Below, in pieces: positions 44,746 to 53,312 of a stretch of DNA of 58,634 nucleotides. Below the pieces are notes generated by a model, which made no database searches, was not told the DNA's origin, and was given only the letters and a program-made list of their open reading frames with translations. The stretch is from assembly GCA_937983075.1 (NCBI GenBank), contig CALKAQ010000119.1, positions 1-58,634 on the forward strand. Direction: 5' to 3'. This DNA comes from an uncultured bacterium (GTDB lineage: Bacteria > Bacillota > Limnochordia > DTU080 > JAAYLA01). A program made the position numbers and the translations under genes. Position 1 is the stretch's first letter; each line of letters begins with the position of its first letter.

Positions 44746-44793
44746 GGGCTTTAACTCCTCCAATTTCGAGGTAAATCAAAGAAGAAATCGCGG

Positions 44794-46353
44794 TTACACA
44801 CCGGTCACCTTAGATTTGCCTTCACTTGGATCTGCTGTCCCGGTCATTCGAGCATACACCATTTTGTTGATCGCTTGCAAATACGCCCGCGCGCTCGCCT
44901 CGATCACGTCCACCGACGCGCCGCGCCCGACGTACACGTTTCCGTTGTCCCGGATGCGAACGGAAACTTCGCCGAGTGCGTCTTTGCCGGCAGTCACCGC
45001 CTGAAGCGAATAACTTTCGAGATCGATCTTCAAGCCGGTGATACGGTCGATCGCATTGTACACGGCGTTCACCGGCCCGTCGCCGCAGGCGGCTTCTTGA
45101 TACGCCTCATCATCTTTGATGATGCGAACCGTGGCCGTCGCGACCGCCTTGTTGCCGGTGGTCACTTGCAGGTAATCGAGCTTATACATTTCGGGCGCCT
45201 GTACGAGCCTTTCTTCAACAATAGCCTGAATGTCCTTCTCTGAAATGTCTTTCTTTCGATCAGTTAAGGCAATAAAACTTTCGTATGCCCGGTTGATCTC
45301 TTCTTCGCTCAAGTCTTCATAACCCATCTCACGCAGCCGGGCTCGGAAAGCGTGACGTCCCGAGTGCTTGCCGAGGACCAAACGGCTTTCCGGCAGACCG
45401 ATGGATTGGGGAGTCATAATTTCATAGGTGCGGCGTTCCTTGAGCATTCCATCTTGGTGAATGCCTGATTCGTGAGCGAACGCGTTTTCCCCGACAATCG
45501 CCTTGTTCGGCTGCACCTGCACGCCGGTCAACGTAGAGACAAGACGGCTGGTGCGATAAATCTGCTCCGTCACGATGCCCGTCGTCGTTTTGTAATAATC
45601 GGCGCGGGTGCGGAGCGCCATGACGATTTCCTCGAGTGCCGCGTTGCCCGCCCGCTCGCCCAAGCCGTTGATCGTGCATTCCACTTGCTGCGCGCCGGCG
45701 GCAACGGCGGCCAATGAATTGGCGACCGCCAATCCTAAATCATTGTGGCAGTGCACACTGATGATGGCCTTCTCGATTCCCTTCGTATTTTCGCGGATAT
45801 ACCGAATGAGCTCGGCGTACTCGCCGGGCGTCGTATACCCGACCGTATCGGGAACGTTGATCGTCGTCGCACCGGCTTCTATGACCGCCTCGAACACTCG
45901 GCACAAGAAAGCCGGATCGCTGCGCGTCGCGTCTTCCGCCGAAAATTCGACGTCGTCGACGTACCGACGTGCACGACGCACGGCTTCGACCGCCATTTCA
46001 AGCACCTCATCGGGCGTCTTGGACAGCTTGTATTTCATGTGAATATCCGACGTCGCGATGAAGGTGTGAATACGCGGTTTGGCCGCGCCGCTGACCGCCT
46101 CGGCAGCCCGGTCGATGTCTCCAGGGAGCGCACGCGCCAACGCGGCGATGATGGGTCCTCTCACCGCGTTGGCAATCGTGCGGACGGATTCGAAATCTCC
46201 CTGGGATGCTTGCGGAAAGCCAGCTTCAATGACGTCAACCCCAAGGCGCTCCAACTGGCGGGCAATTTCCAGTTTTTCTTCGGTGTTTAAATTGATGCCG
46301 GGCGATTGTTCGCCATCCCGAAGGGTGGTATCGAAGATCCGTATTTGGTTCAC
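44794..46353 (-). CDS. leuA: 2-isopropylmalate synthase
   Basis: First step of leucine synthesis from 2-oxoisovalerate and acetyl-CoA. The 519-residue product has FDTTLRDGEQSPGINL, the divalent-metal HCHNDLGLAVANSL and the C-terminal allosteric domain with CGDGPVNAVYNAI. I chose the GTG at 46353 because the family starts IRIFDTTLRDGEQ; GGAGG lies 11 nt upstream. leuBCD are not in the window, although cimA would need the same LeuBCD enzymes. Confidence 0.95.
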   Translation of the reverse strand: MNQIRIFDTTLRDGEQSPGINLNTEEKLEIARQLERLGVDVIEAGFPQASQGDFESVRTIANAVRGPIIAALARALPGDIDRAAEAVSGAAKPRIHTFIATSDIHMKYKLSKTPDEVLEMAVEAVRRARRYVDDVEFSAEDATRSDPAFLCRVFEAVIEAGATTINVPDTVGYTTPGEYAELIRYIRENTKGIEKAIISVHCHNDLGLAVANSLAAVAAGAQQVECTINGLGERAGNAALEEIVMALRTRADYYKTTTGIVTEQIYRTSRLVSTLTGVQVQPNKAIVGENAFAHESGIHQDGMLKERRTYEIMTPQSIGLPESRLVLGKHSGRHAFRARLREMGYEDLSEEEINRAYESFIALTDRKKDISEKDIQAIVEERLVQAPEMYKLDYLQVTTGNKAVATATVRIIKDDEAYQEAACGDGPVNAVYNAIDRITGLKIDLESYSLQAVTAGKDALGEVSVRIRDNGNVYVGRGASVDVIEASARAYLQAINKMVYARMTGTADPSEGKSKVTGV

Positions 46354-46417
46354 CTGAGTGCCTGCCTCCTTAACCGGCCACGCGGGATTGTCGCCAGCAT
46401 GCTTCCCCGCCGGACCG

Positions 46418-48007
46418 CTACCATTCCGCAAGCCTGATTTCGCTCAACGCTTCGATTTCGTTCAACTGTTCCATGACCGTTTCAGGCAAGTTTTGATCGA
46501 CGCCGAGCACCATGACGGCATCGTCGCCGACCTGCTTGCGGCCGACCTGCATAAATCCGATGTTGACATCAGCCTTGCCCAAAACGGTTCCGACTTGCCC
46601 GATGATACCGGGCCGGTCGAGGTTGCGTGCGACAAGCAAGCGGCCTTGCTCGGTTACATTGAGACGGTAGCCGTTGATGTCGACAAGAGCCGGCTTGTTT
46701 CCTTGGACGACCGTACCGGAAACGTTCACCGTGCCGCGCTCACCCGTGGCTCGAATGGAGATCAGATTGGGATAGTCCTTGACCTTGGCTTCTCGAATTT
46801 CGACGAGGGAAAGCCCGCGTTCTTCCGCAAAGAGCCGCGCGTTGACGTAGTTGACTTGTTCGTGCAGTACCGGGGAGAGCATCCCCTTCAAGACGGCAGT
46901 CGTCAAAGCGCTGCTCTCCAGCTCCGCCGCTTCCCCTCCGAAGATCACTTCAATGCGTTCGTGGCCGCCGTGGAAGAGCCCCGTAAACAAGCGGCCGAGC
47001 CGTTCCGCCAGATCGAGGTACGGTTCCAAGGCCTCAAAATGTTCGCCTTTGAACATCGGAGCGTTGACCGCATTGCGGACCGGCTTGCCCTGCAAAGCGA
47101 GGACCATCGCTTCCGCGACGTCCATGGCTACACGAACCTGCGCTTCATGCGTCGACGCGCCGAGGTGCGGAGTGGCTACAAGGTTGGGGGCTTTCAGCAG
47201 CCGCTCATTGGTCGGGGGCTCATCGACGAAGACGTCGAGCGCCGCACCGGCGATGCGTCCGCTTTCGAGTGCATCCGCCAACGCCTCTTCGTCAATGATG
47301 CCGCCGCGGGCACAGTTGATCAATCGTGCCTCGGGCTTCATCATCGCTAAACGCTCGCGGTTGATCAAGTTTTCCGTCTGCTTGGTCAACGGCGTATGTA
47401 TGGTGATGAAATCGGCCCTGCGGCAGATGTCGTCGATGTCGGTCAGCTCGATGCCCAGCTTCTTTGCCCGCTCCGGAGGGATGTACGGGTCGTATCCGAG
47501 CACCTGCACGCCAAAGCCCCGGGTCCGGCGAACCACTTCGATACCGATGCGGCCCAATCCAATAACGCCGAGAATCTTGCCGTCGAGCTGAACACCCATA
47601 AATTCTTTTCGGGCCCAGCGTCCTTCGTGGACGAGCGCATGGTGAGCCTGCGGAATTTGCCGTGCCATAGAAAGGAGCATGGCAATGGTATGTTCAGCCG
47701 CTGCAATGGTGTTGCCGTCCGGCGAATTGATCACCAAGATGCCGCGCTTCGTGGCTGCTTCGACGTCGATGTTGTCGACGCCGACTCCCGCACGTGCGAT
47801 GACTTTGAGCCGGTCGGCAGCCGCAATCACCCTCGCGTTCACCTGGGTGCCGCTGCGAACCACCAGGCCGTCAAAAGCACCGATTTCCCGAACGAGCTCG
47901 TCCTCGGACCATTCGGTTTCGACGTGTACCTCCACATCGGGAAAGGACTGGAGGCACTCGATCCCCTCTTTCGCGAGGGGATCACTGACTAGGATTCGGA
48001 ACGCCAT
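46418..48007 (-). CDS. serA: D-3-phosphoglycerate dehydrogenase
   Basis: First step of serine synthesis. The 529-residue product is the long form: NAD-binding domain with GLGRIGIEVVRR and catalytic HLGASTHEAQ, an allosteric substrate-binding domain, and a C-terminal ACT domain starting at NRPGIIGQVG-type sequence (here LDRPGIIGQVGTVLGK). The ATG at 48007 is 8 nt after AGGAGGTG. It overlaps the 3' end of the class V aminotransferase gene by 19 nt, so the two are coupled. Confidence 0.96.
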   Translation of the reverse strand: MAFRILVSDPLAKEGIECLQSFPDVEVHVETEWSEDELVREIGAFDGLVVRSGTQVNARVIAAADRLKVIARAGVGVDNIDVEAATKRGILVINSPDGNTIAAAEHTIAMLLSMARQIPQAHHALVHEGRWARKEFMGVQLDGKILGVIGLGRIGIEVVRRTRGFGVQVLGYDPYIPPERAKKLGIELTDIDDICRRADFITIHTPLTKQTENLINRERLAMMKPEARLINCARGGIIDEEALADALESGRIAGAALDVFVDEPPTNERLLKAPNLVATPHLGASTHEAQVRVAMDVAEAMVLALQGKPVRNAVNAPMFKGEHFEALEPYLDLAERLGRLFTGLFHGGHERIEVIFGGEAAELESSALTTAVLKGMLSPVLHEQVNYVNARLFAEERGLSLVEIREAKVKDYPNLISIRATGERGTVNVSGTVVQGNKPALVDINGYRLNVTEQGRLLVARNLDRPGIIGQVGTVLGKADVNIGFMQVGRKQVGDDAVMVLGVDQNLPETVMEQLNEIEALSEIRLAEW

Positions 48008-49149
48008 TGAATCCACACCTCCTGTGCCGCGCGCACGCCGGCACCACCCTCGATGGGTTGTCCTGCCCGCATCAAGCCGACTTCAATGGCCGCCAATGTG
48101 GTCAGCATGTCAAGCGGCGTCGCATATCCCATATGGCCGATGCGGAAAATGCGGCCGCTGAGCTCAGCTTGTCCCCCAGCGAGAACGACCCCGCATTCCT
48201 GAGAGACGATTTTCCGGAACGCTTCGACGTCGAACGAATCGATAATGCCGACCGCGGTCAGCGTAGGCGAAGCCCATTTTTCGTCGACGTACAGCGGCAA
48301 GCCCAACGCTCGGATGCCCGCACGGACCATGTCGCGCAACAGCCGATGGCGGGCAAACGTGTTTTCGAGCCCTTCTTCGAGAATGAGCCGCAGCGCTTCT
48401 TCCAAACCGAAGATCAGGGAAACGGCCGGAGTGTACGGAGTTTGTCCCTTGGCCACTCCTTTGCGGTAGGCCGGCAAATTGAAATAATAGCGATGCGACT
48501 GAACGGACTCCATACGCTTCCAGGCAGCTTCCTGCGCGGCGACAAAACTCAGGCCCGGCGGCAGCATCAAGCACTTCTGCGACCCGGAAACGACGACATC
48601 GACGCCCCATTCGTCCATCGGCAGCGGTGCCCCGCCGAGTCCGCTCACGGCGTCGACGACGATCATCGCTCCGTGCTCATGCGCTACTTTGGTCAACCCT
48701 TCAATGTCGTTGAGCACGGCGGTCGACGATTCATTCTGTGTCGCGAAAACCAGGCTGATTTCCGGATGGGCCGCCAGCTTTTCGGCCACTTGTTGGGGAT
48801 CTGCACCTTCGCCATACGGATATTCGAGGACAACCGCACGGCCCCCGAACGCTTCCACGAGTTCCTGCCAACGCTCGCCGAATTTGCCGCCGACAAGCAC
48901 GAGGGCGCTGTCGCCCGGCGAGACGAGGTTGGCCACCGCAGCCTCCATTGCAGCCGTGCCGGAGCCTGCCAAAATGGCAATCTCGCTTTCCGTCTGAAAA
49001 ATTTGCTGCAGCCCTTCGTGGACACGCTTCATGACTTTGGTGAAGTCACCGCTGCGATGCCCGATCATCGTGCGGGATATCGCACGCTGTACTGAAGGTG
49101 GTACCGGCGAAGGGCCGGGAATCCGCAGTTGCTTAGCTTCGTCGAACAA
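47989..49149 (-). CDS. Class V aminotransferase, probable serine-pathway transaminase
   Basis: A 386-residue PLP enzyme of the alanine-glyoxylate/serine-pyruvate aminotransferase group. The N-terminus has IPGPSPVPPSV. PLP is bound by Lys in SGSQKCLMLPPGLSF, with Asp in VVDAVSGLGG. It is directly coupled to serA by overlapping reading frames. I infer that it aminates 3-phosphohydroxypyruvate, replacing SerC, or makes glycine or serine from glyoxylate or hydroxypyruvate. The sequence alone does not settle the substrate. The start is a TTG at 49149, 8 nt after GGAGG; an upstream TTG lies inside that site. A 178-nt gap separates it from ilvC. Confidence 0.85.
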   Translation of the reverse strand: MFDEAKQLRIPGPSPVPPSVQRAISRTMIGHRSGDFTKVMKRVHEGLQQIFQTESEIAILAGSGTAAMEAAVANLVSPGDSALVLVGGKFGERWQELVEAFGGRAVVLEYPYGEGADPQQVAEKLAAHPEISLVFATQNESSTAVLNDIEGLTKVAHEHGAMIVVDAVSGLGGAPLPMDEWGVDVVVSGSQKCLMLPPGLSFVAAQEAAWKRMESVQSHRYYFNLPAYRKGVAKGQTPYTPAVSLIFGLEEALRLILEEGLENTFARHRLLRDMVRAGIRALGLPLYVDEKWASPTLTAVGIIDSFDVEAFRKIVSQECGVVLAGGQAELSGRIFRIGHMGYATPLDMLTTLAAIEVGLMRAGQPIEGGAGVRAAQEVWIQWRSES

Positions 49150-49327
49150 AGCTCTTGCCTCCAATGCTCGTAAAGAAGGCGGGGCGGGGGTTGGGCTGCC
49201 TGCCCGGTTTCGGTGGGCAAACCTAAACTTTGGCAGCTTTCAGGCCCCGCCGCCACCACTCCATCGGCTCAAAGTTTCTCCGGAGCGCTTGCACGCTCTC
49301 TGCAGGCAGAACGCGAACAACGTTGCC
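49150..49327. other. Long intra-operon gap between ilvC and the class V aminotransferase
   Basis: 178 nt with no gene, in an operon whose other spacers are short or overlapping. On the minus strand it is very GC-rich with several short hairpins (for example GCCC-ACCGAAACC-GGGC). It may hold a processing site or a weak attenuator. No recognised RNA family. Confidence 0.35.
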
Positions 49328-50323
49328 TTACTTGCTTTGAATCCAGGGCATCATGGCCCGAAGTTTCTTTCCAACCTCTTCGATCGGATGGTTGGCTTCC
49401 TTCTGGCGAATCGCGTTGAAGGATGCACGGTTTGCCTGATTTTCAAGAATCCATTCGCGGGCGAACCGCCCTTCTTGAATGTCGGCGAGCACCCGCCGCA
49501 TCTCGGCACGGGTTTCTTCCGTGATAATGCGCTTTCCGACGGTAACGTCGCCGTATTCGGCGGTATCCGAAATCGAATAGCGCATGTAGCTGATGCCGCC
49601 TTCGTAAATGAGGTCGACGATGAGTTTCAACTCGTGCAGGCATTCGAAATAGGCCACTTCGGGCTGGTAGCCGGCTTCAACCAGCGTGTCAAAACCGGCG
49701 CGGATCAGTTCGGACAAGCCGCCGCAGAGGACCACCTGTTCACCGAAAAGATCGGTTTCGGTTTCCTCTTTGAAGGTGGTTTCAATGACGCCGGCACGCG
49801 TACAGCCGATGCCGCGGGCATATGCGAGCGCCCGGGCTTTGGCTTCGCCCGAATAGTCCTGATATACGGCCATGAGACCCGGGACGCCCTGACCTTGCTC
49901 GTACATCCGGCGCACGAGGTGGCCCGGGCTCTTCGGCGCTACCATGACCACGTCCACATTTTGGGGTGGAACAATTTGGTTGAAGTGCACGTTGAATCCG
50001 TGTGAGAAAACGAGCACTTTGCCTTCGCTGAGATGCGGCTCGATTTCTTCTGCATAAACTTTTGCCGCCACCTGATCCGGCACCAGCATGACGATGACGT
50101 CGGCCACCTTGGCGGCTTCCGCTGCGGAAACGGGTTCAAAGCCGTCAGCCACAGCCTGGTTGTAATTCGCGCTGCCGGGCCGATTCGCCACAATCACGTC
50201 GAGTCCGCTGTCACGCAAGTTTTGAGCGTGAGCGTGTCCTTGGCTGCCGTAGCCGACGACGGCAATCTTTTTCCCCTGAAGCGGAGTGAGCTCGGCATCT
50301 TTGTCGTAGTACATGGTTGCCAT
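49328..50323 (-). CDS. ilvC: Ketol-acid reductoisomerase, class I
   Basis: Second common step of valine, leucine and isoleucine synthesis. At 331 residues it is the short class I form. The N-terminus has the Rossmann loop VVGYGSQGHAHAQNL and the cofactor loop VANRPGSANYNQA. The Mg2+-binding acidic residues are in TDLFGEQ and the all-helical C-domain. I chose the ATG at 50323, 9 nt after AAGGAGG. It follows ilvN by about 140 nt. Confidence 0.97.
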   Translation of the reverse strand: MATMYYDKDAELTPLQGKKIAVVGYGSQGHAHAQNLRDSGLDVIVANRPGSANYNQAVADGFEPVSAAEAAKVADVIVMLVPDQVAAKVYAEEIEPHLSEGKVLVFSHGFNVHFNQIVPPQNVDVVMVAPKSPGHLVRRMYEQGQGVPGLMAVYQDYSGEAKARALAYARGIGCTRAGVIETTFKEETETDLFGEQVVLCGGLSELIRAGFDTLVEAGYQPEVAYFECLHELKLIVDLIYEGGISYMRYSISDTAEYGDVTVGKRIITEETRAEMRRVLADIQEGRFAREWILENQANRASFNAIRQKEANHPIEEVGKKLRAMMPWIQSK

Positions 50324-50460
50324 AATCATGGCCCTCCTTGAAATATGTAATAACAAAGTTTCGCGAAAAGCAATAAGCAGAATGAAAGGCACGAAAAGCG
50401 CCGGTCCGGCCAACCCCTGGCTGGCCGGACCGGGACGGTTCCATCAGTCAGCCGTGTGGG

Positions 50461-50976
50461 CTAGGCAATTCGCGATGAACGCACACCCGTCGTCGATGCA
50501 CGGTTGCCTCGTGCCATCGCAATCACACCGGTTCGTACGAGCTCTATAATACCAAACGGCTGCAAAAGGTTGAGCATGGCACGAACCTTGCCCTCATCTC
50601 CGGTCAGCTCGATGACGAGGGAGTGTTCGCCGACATCGACCACGTTCGCCCGGAAAATCTGGACGATCTGCAAAATTTCCGTGCGTGTCGTCGCATCGGC
50701 TTTCACTTTGATGAGCACGAGCTCACGCTCGACCATCGACTCATGGGTGAGGTCTTGGACCTTTAAAACGTCAATGAGCTTGTGCAGATTTTTGATGATC
50801 GATTCGATATTGCATTTTTCGCCGTCGACCACAATAACCATGCGAGCCAGCTCAGGGTTTTCCGTCTCCCCGACGGCTATGGACTCGATGTTGTATCCAC
50901 GGCGGCTGAACAGCCCGGCTACCCGAGACAGCACCCCGGGCTTGTTTTGCACGGTTACAGAGAGCGTGTGTTTCAC
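50461..50976 (-). CDS. ilvN: Acetolactate synthase small (regulatory) subunit
   Basis: A 171-residue regulatory subunit with an N-terminal ACT domain (SVTVQNKPGVLSRVAGLFSR) that senses valine, and a C-terminal ALS_ss_C domain. The start is a GTG at 50976 that overlaps the ilvB stop (GTGA, 4 nt), implying translational coupling and balanced subunits. Confidence 0.96.
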   Translation of the reverse strand: MKHTLSVTVQNKPGVLSRVAGLFSRRGYNIESIAVGETENPELARMVIVVDGEKCNIESIIKNLHKLIDVLKVQDLTHESMVERELVLIKVKADATTRTEILQIVQIFRANVVDVGEHSLVIELTGDEGKVRAMLNLLQPFGIIELVRTGVIAMARGNRASTTGVRSSRIA

Positions 50977-52712
50977 GATTCCAGCCTCCCCTTCAGACCG
51001 ACCATTTCTGCGACTGATTGACCGGACGGAATCATGGGAAACACATTCTCTTCTTCGGCTACGTGGATGTCGAGCAAGAACGGTCCAGGGTGATCCGCCG
51101 CTTTTCTCAGCGCAGGGAGGAGCTCCTCCGGTTTCGTCACCCGAAGTGCCGGCACGTCGTACGCTTCGGCCAGCTTGACGAAATCGGGATTGTCATGCAG
51201 GTCGGAATGCGAGTAATGGCCTTGGTAGAACAGTTGTTGCCATTGCCGCACCATACCCAAGTACGAGTTGTTGATAATGGCGATTTTCACCGGGATGTCG
51301 TACGTTTTGACCGTCGCCAGTTCCTGAGCGTTCATCTGGAAACCGCCGTCGCCGGTAACCGCCCAGACCTGTCGGTCGGGCCGCCCGACCGCTGCGCCGA
51401 TAGCTGCCGGGAAGCCGAAGCCCATAGCTCCAAGACCGCCCGATGAAATGTGCGACCTCGGATGACGGAACTTGTAGTATTGTGCCAGCCACATTTGATG
51501 CTGACCGACGTCAGCTGCGCAGATGGCCTCTCCGTTGGTCACTTCATAAATCGCTTCGATGACCGCCTGGGGCATGATGACGCCTTCTTGCGGATAGTAA
51601 GTGAGCGGATACTCACGCTTCCACTCGTCAATTTGTGCCAGCCAAGCGTCCTCGCGCTTTTCACGCACTTTTTCAATCAACACTTGAAGCACGGCCTTGA
51701 CATCGCCGACAATCGGAACGTCCGCCGGACGGTTCTTGCCGATTTCGGCGGGATCGATGTCAATGTGAATGACTTTGGCGTGCGGAGCGAAACGCTTCAA
51801 GTCGCCCGTCACCCGGTCATCGAAACGAGCGCCGCAGGCAATCAGCAAGTCGCATTCGTTGACGGCCCAGTTGGCGTAGACGGTGCCGTGCATGCCGAGC
51901 ATGCCGAGCGACAACGGGTGATCGCCGGGGAATGCTCCCAGGCCCATCAACGTCATGGTCGTCGGCAGGTTCGCCTTTTCAGCGAGACGACGCACTTCTT
52001 CGTGTGCTCCCGATGCGATGACACCGCCACCGACGTAGAGCACGGGGCGCTTTGAACCCGCAATGAGTTTGGCCGCCTCGAGAATCTGCCGAATATGGCC
52101 TTTGTACGTCGGTTTGTAGCCGGGCAGATCGGGTTGTTCCGGATATTCGAACTTGATCTTGGTTGTCGATACATCCCGCGGCAAGTCGACCAGTACCGGG
52201 CCCGGTCTACCGGTTGTCGCAATATGAAACGCCTCACGAATCACACGCGGCAGATCCTGCGCGTTGCGCACGAGGAAATTGTGCTTGGTAATCGGCAACG
52301 TAATGCCGGTGATGTCGGCTTCTTGAAACGCGTCGGTGCCGATCGCCGTTGTAGCAACATTTCCGGTGAAGCAGACAAGTGGAATTGAATCCATATAAGC
52401 GTCGGCTATCGGGGTGACCAAATTCGTTGCCCCGGGGCCCGAAGTAGCCAACACTACTCCCGGTTTGCCCGTAGCACGAGCGTACCCCTCCGCCGCGAAG
52501 GCGCCACCTTGTTCATGCCGCACCAACAAATGTCGAATATCTGCTGAATACAGCACATCGTAGATCGGCAGCACCGCGCCGCCGGGATATCCGAAAATGA
52601 CTTCGACACCTTCTGCTTTCAGGCATTCGACAAATGCCTGACCTGCGGTCATTTCCACTGGTGTCGACTTCTTACTTTGTTCTTCCGGTTGACGCATCTC
52701 CAAAGCTGCCAT
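50973..52712 (-). CDS. ilvB: Acetolactate synthase large (catalytic) subunit
   Basis: ThDP-dependent condensation of pyruvate with pyruvate or 2-oxobutyrate. The 579-residue product has the catalytic Glu in GYPGGAVLP..VRHEQGGAFAAEGYAR and the FAD-binding middle domain. The ThDP-binding GDGGFQMNAQELAT...INNSYLGMVRQ is in the C-terminal domain. The ATG at 52712 is 10 nt after GGAGG. An open frame continues 93 codons upstream, but it runs through the T-box leader and is not translated sequence. First gene of the operon. Confidence 0.97.
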   Translation of the reverse strand: MAALEMRQPEEQSKKSTPVEMTAGQAFVECLKAEGVEVIFGYPGGAVLPIYDVLYSADIRHLLVRHEQGGAFAAEGYARATGKPGVVLATSGPGATNLVTPIADAYMDSIPLVCFTGNVATTAIGTDAFQEADITGITLPITKHNFLVRNAQDLPRVIREAFHIATTGRPGPVLVDLPRDVSTTKIKFEYPEQPDLPGYKPTYKGHIRQILEAAKLIAGSKRPVLYVGGGVIASGAHEEVRRLAEKANLPTTMTLMGLGAFPGDHPLSLGMLGMHGTVYANWAVNECDLLIACGARFDDRVTGDLKRFAPHAKVIHIDIDPAEIGKNRPADVPIVGDVKAVLQVLIEKVREKREDAWLAQIDEWKREYPLTYYPQEGVIMPQAVIEAIYEVTNGEAICAADVGQHQMWLAQYYKFRHPRSHISSGGLGAMGFGFPAAIGAAVGRPDRQVWAVTGDGGFQMNAQELATVKTYDIPVKIAIINNSYLGMVRQWQQLFYQGHYSHSDLHDNPDFVKLAEAYDVPALRVTKPEELLPALRKAADHPGPFLLDIHVAEEENVFPMIPSGQSVAEMVGLKGRLES

Positions 52713-52805
52713 GACGCAAGTTCCTCCTCGGCTTTTTTCCCAGTTGGACGGCGCTTTTTTGGATTCACCACAGCTGCCCACCAACATCTGCTCGGTTACT
52801 GCAAA

Positions 52806-53258
52806 GCCCCCAAAATGAAAGAACCTCCCGTACACCTGACACAACAGACTCAGGGACGAGAGGATTTCGACAATCCTTCGCGGTACCACCCGGAATTCGT
52901 TATTAGCCTCGCGGCTAACAACCTCAACCTCTTGGCAAAAAGTTCCAGAACAGTAAACAGCCATGCGATCAACGCATAACTTTTTTACCAAGAGTGCGCT
53001 GTAACGGGCGCTGTTGAGGTGATTGTACTTGCGAACACAACCACGCTCAACCTTAAACCCGACGAAGGCCTACTGGGGCCGCCGCCCTGAGCGGTGACCT
53101 GTTCAACCTGTGGCTCCAGGGGGAGCTAGCGGCACCCAACGGCACCGGTTCGCAGCAACCACCGGCTCTCTGCAGCCGACAACGGGGTACCATTTCGCCC
53201 TTTCATTGCCTTTAGGCGGGCCCGGACGATCTACCAGGCCTTGAATTGTTCACAAAGA
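52806..53258 (-). ncRNA. T-box riboswitch of the ilvB operon (probable Leu specifier)
   Basis: The Stem I apical region AGAGAGCCGG-TGGTTGCTGCGAACC lies at 53145-53175. Stem III ends in CCCGTTACA. The T-box GGGTGGTACCGCG is at 52879-52891, followed by CTCGTCCCT for the antiterminator. The competing terminator, at 52810-52863, has a U-rich tail. My manual folding of Stem I (GGTACCC/GGGTGCC above, AGGG/CCCT below) leaves the 3' loop CTAGCTCC. The best-aligned specifier is CTC (53123-53125, Leu); CTA is an alternative. Uncharged tRNA-Leu would therefore turn the operon on. Confidence 0.9.
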
Positions 53259-53266
53259 TTTTCTTC

Positions 53267-53295
53267 AGCATACCCCGTCACAAGTTGCATGTCAA
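53267..53295 (-). promoter_or_regulatory. Sigma-A promoter of the ilvB operon
   Basis: The minus strand shows TTGACA (53290-53295), a 17-nt spacer and TATGCT (53267-53272). Transcription would start near 53260 at the 5' end of the T-box leader. Confidence 0.88.
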
Positions 53296-53312
53296 GAGTA
53301 GGTTTTGGGTGG

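Noticed and set aside
52713..52991. Upstream extension of the ilvB reading frame
   Set aside because: The 93 extra codons coincide with the T-box antiterminator and terminator. The ATG at 52712 has its own ribosome-binding site and the family N-terminus.
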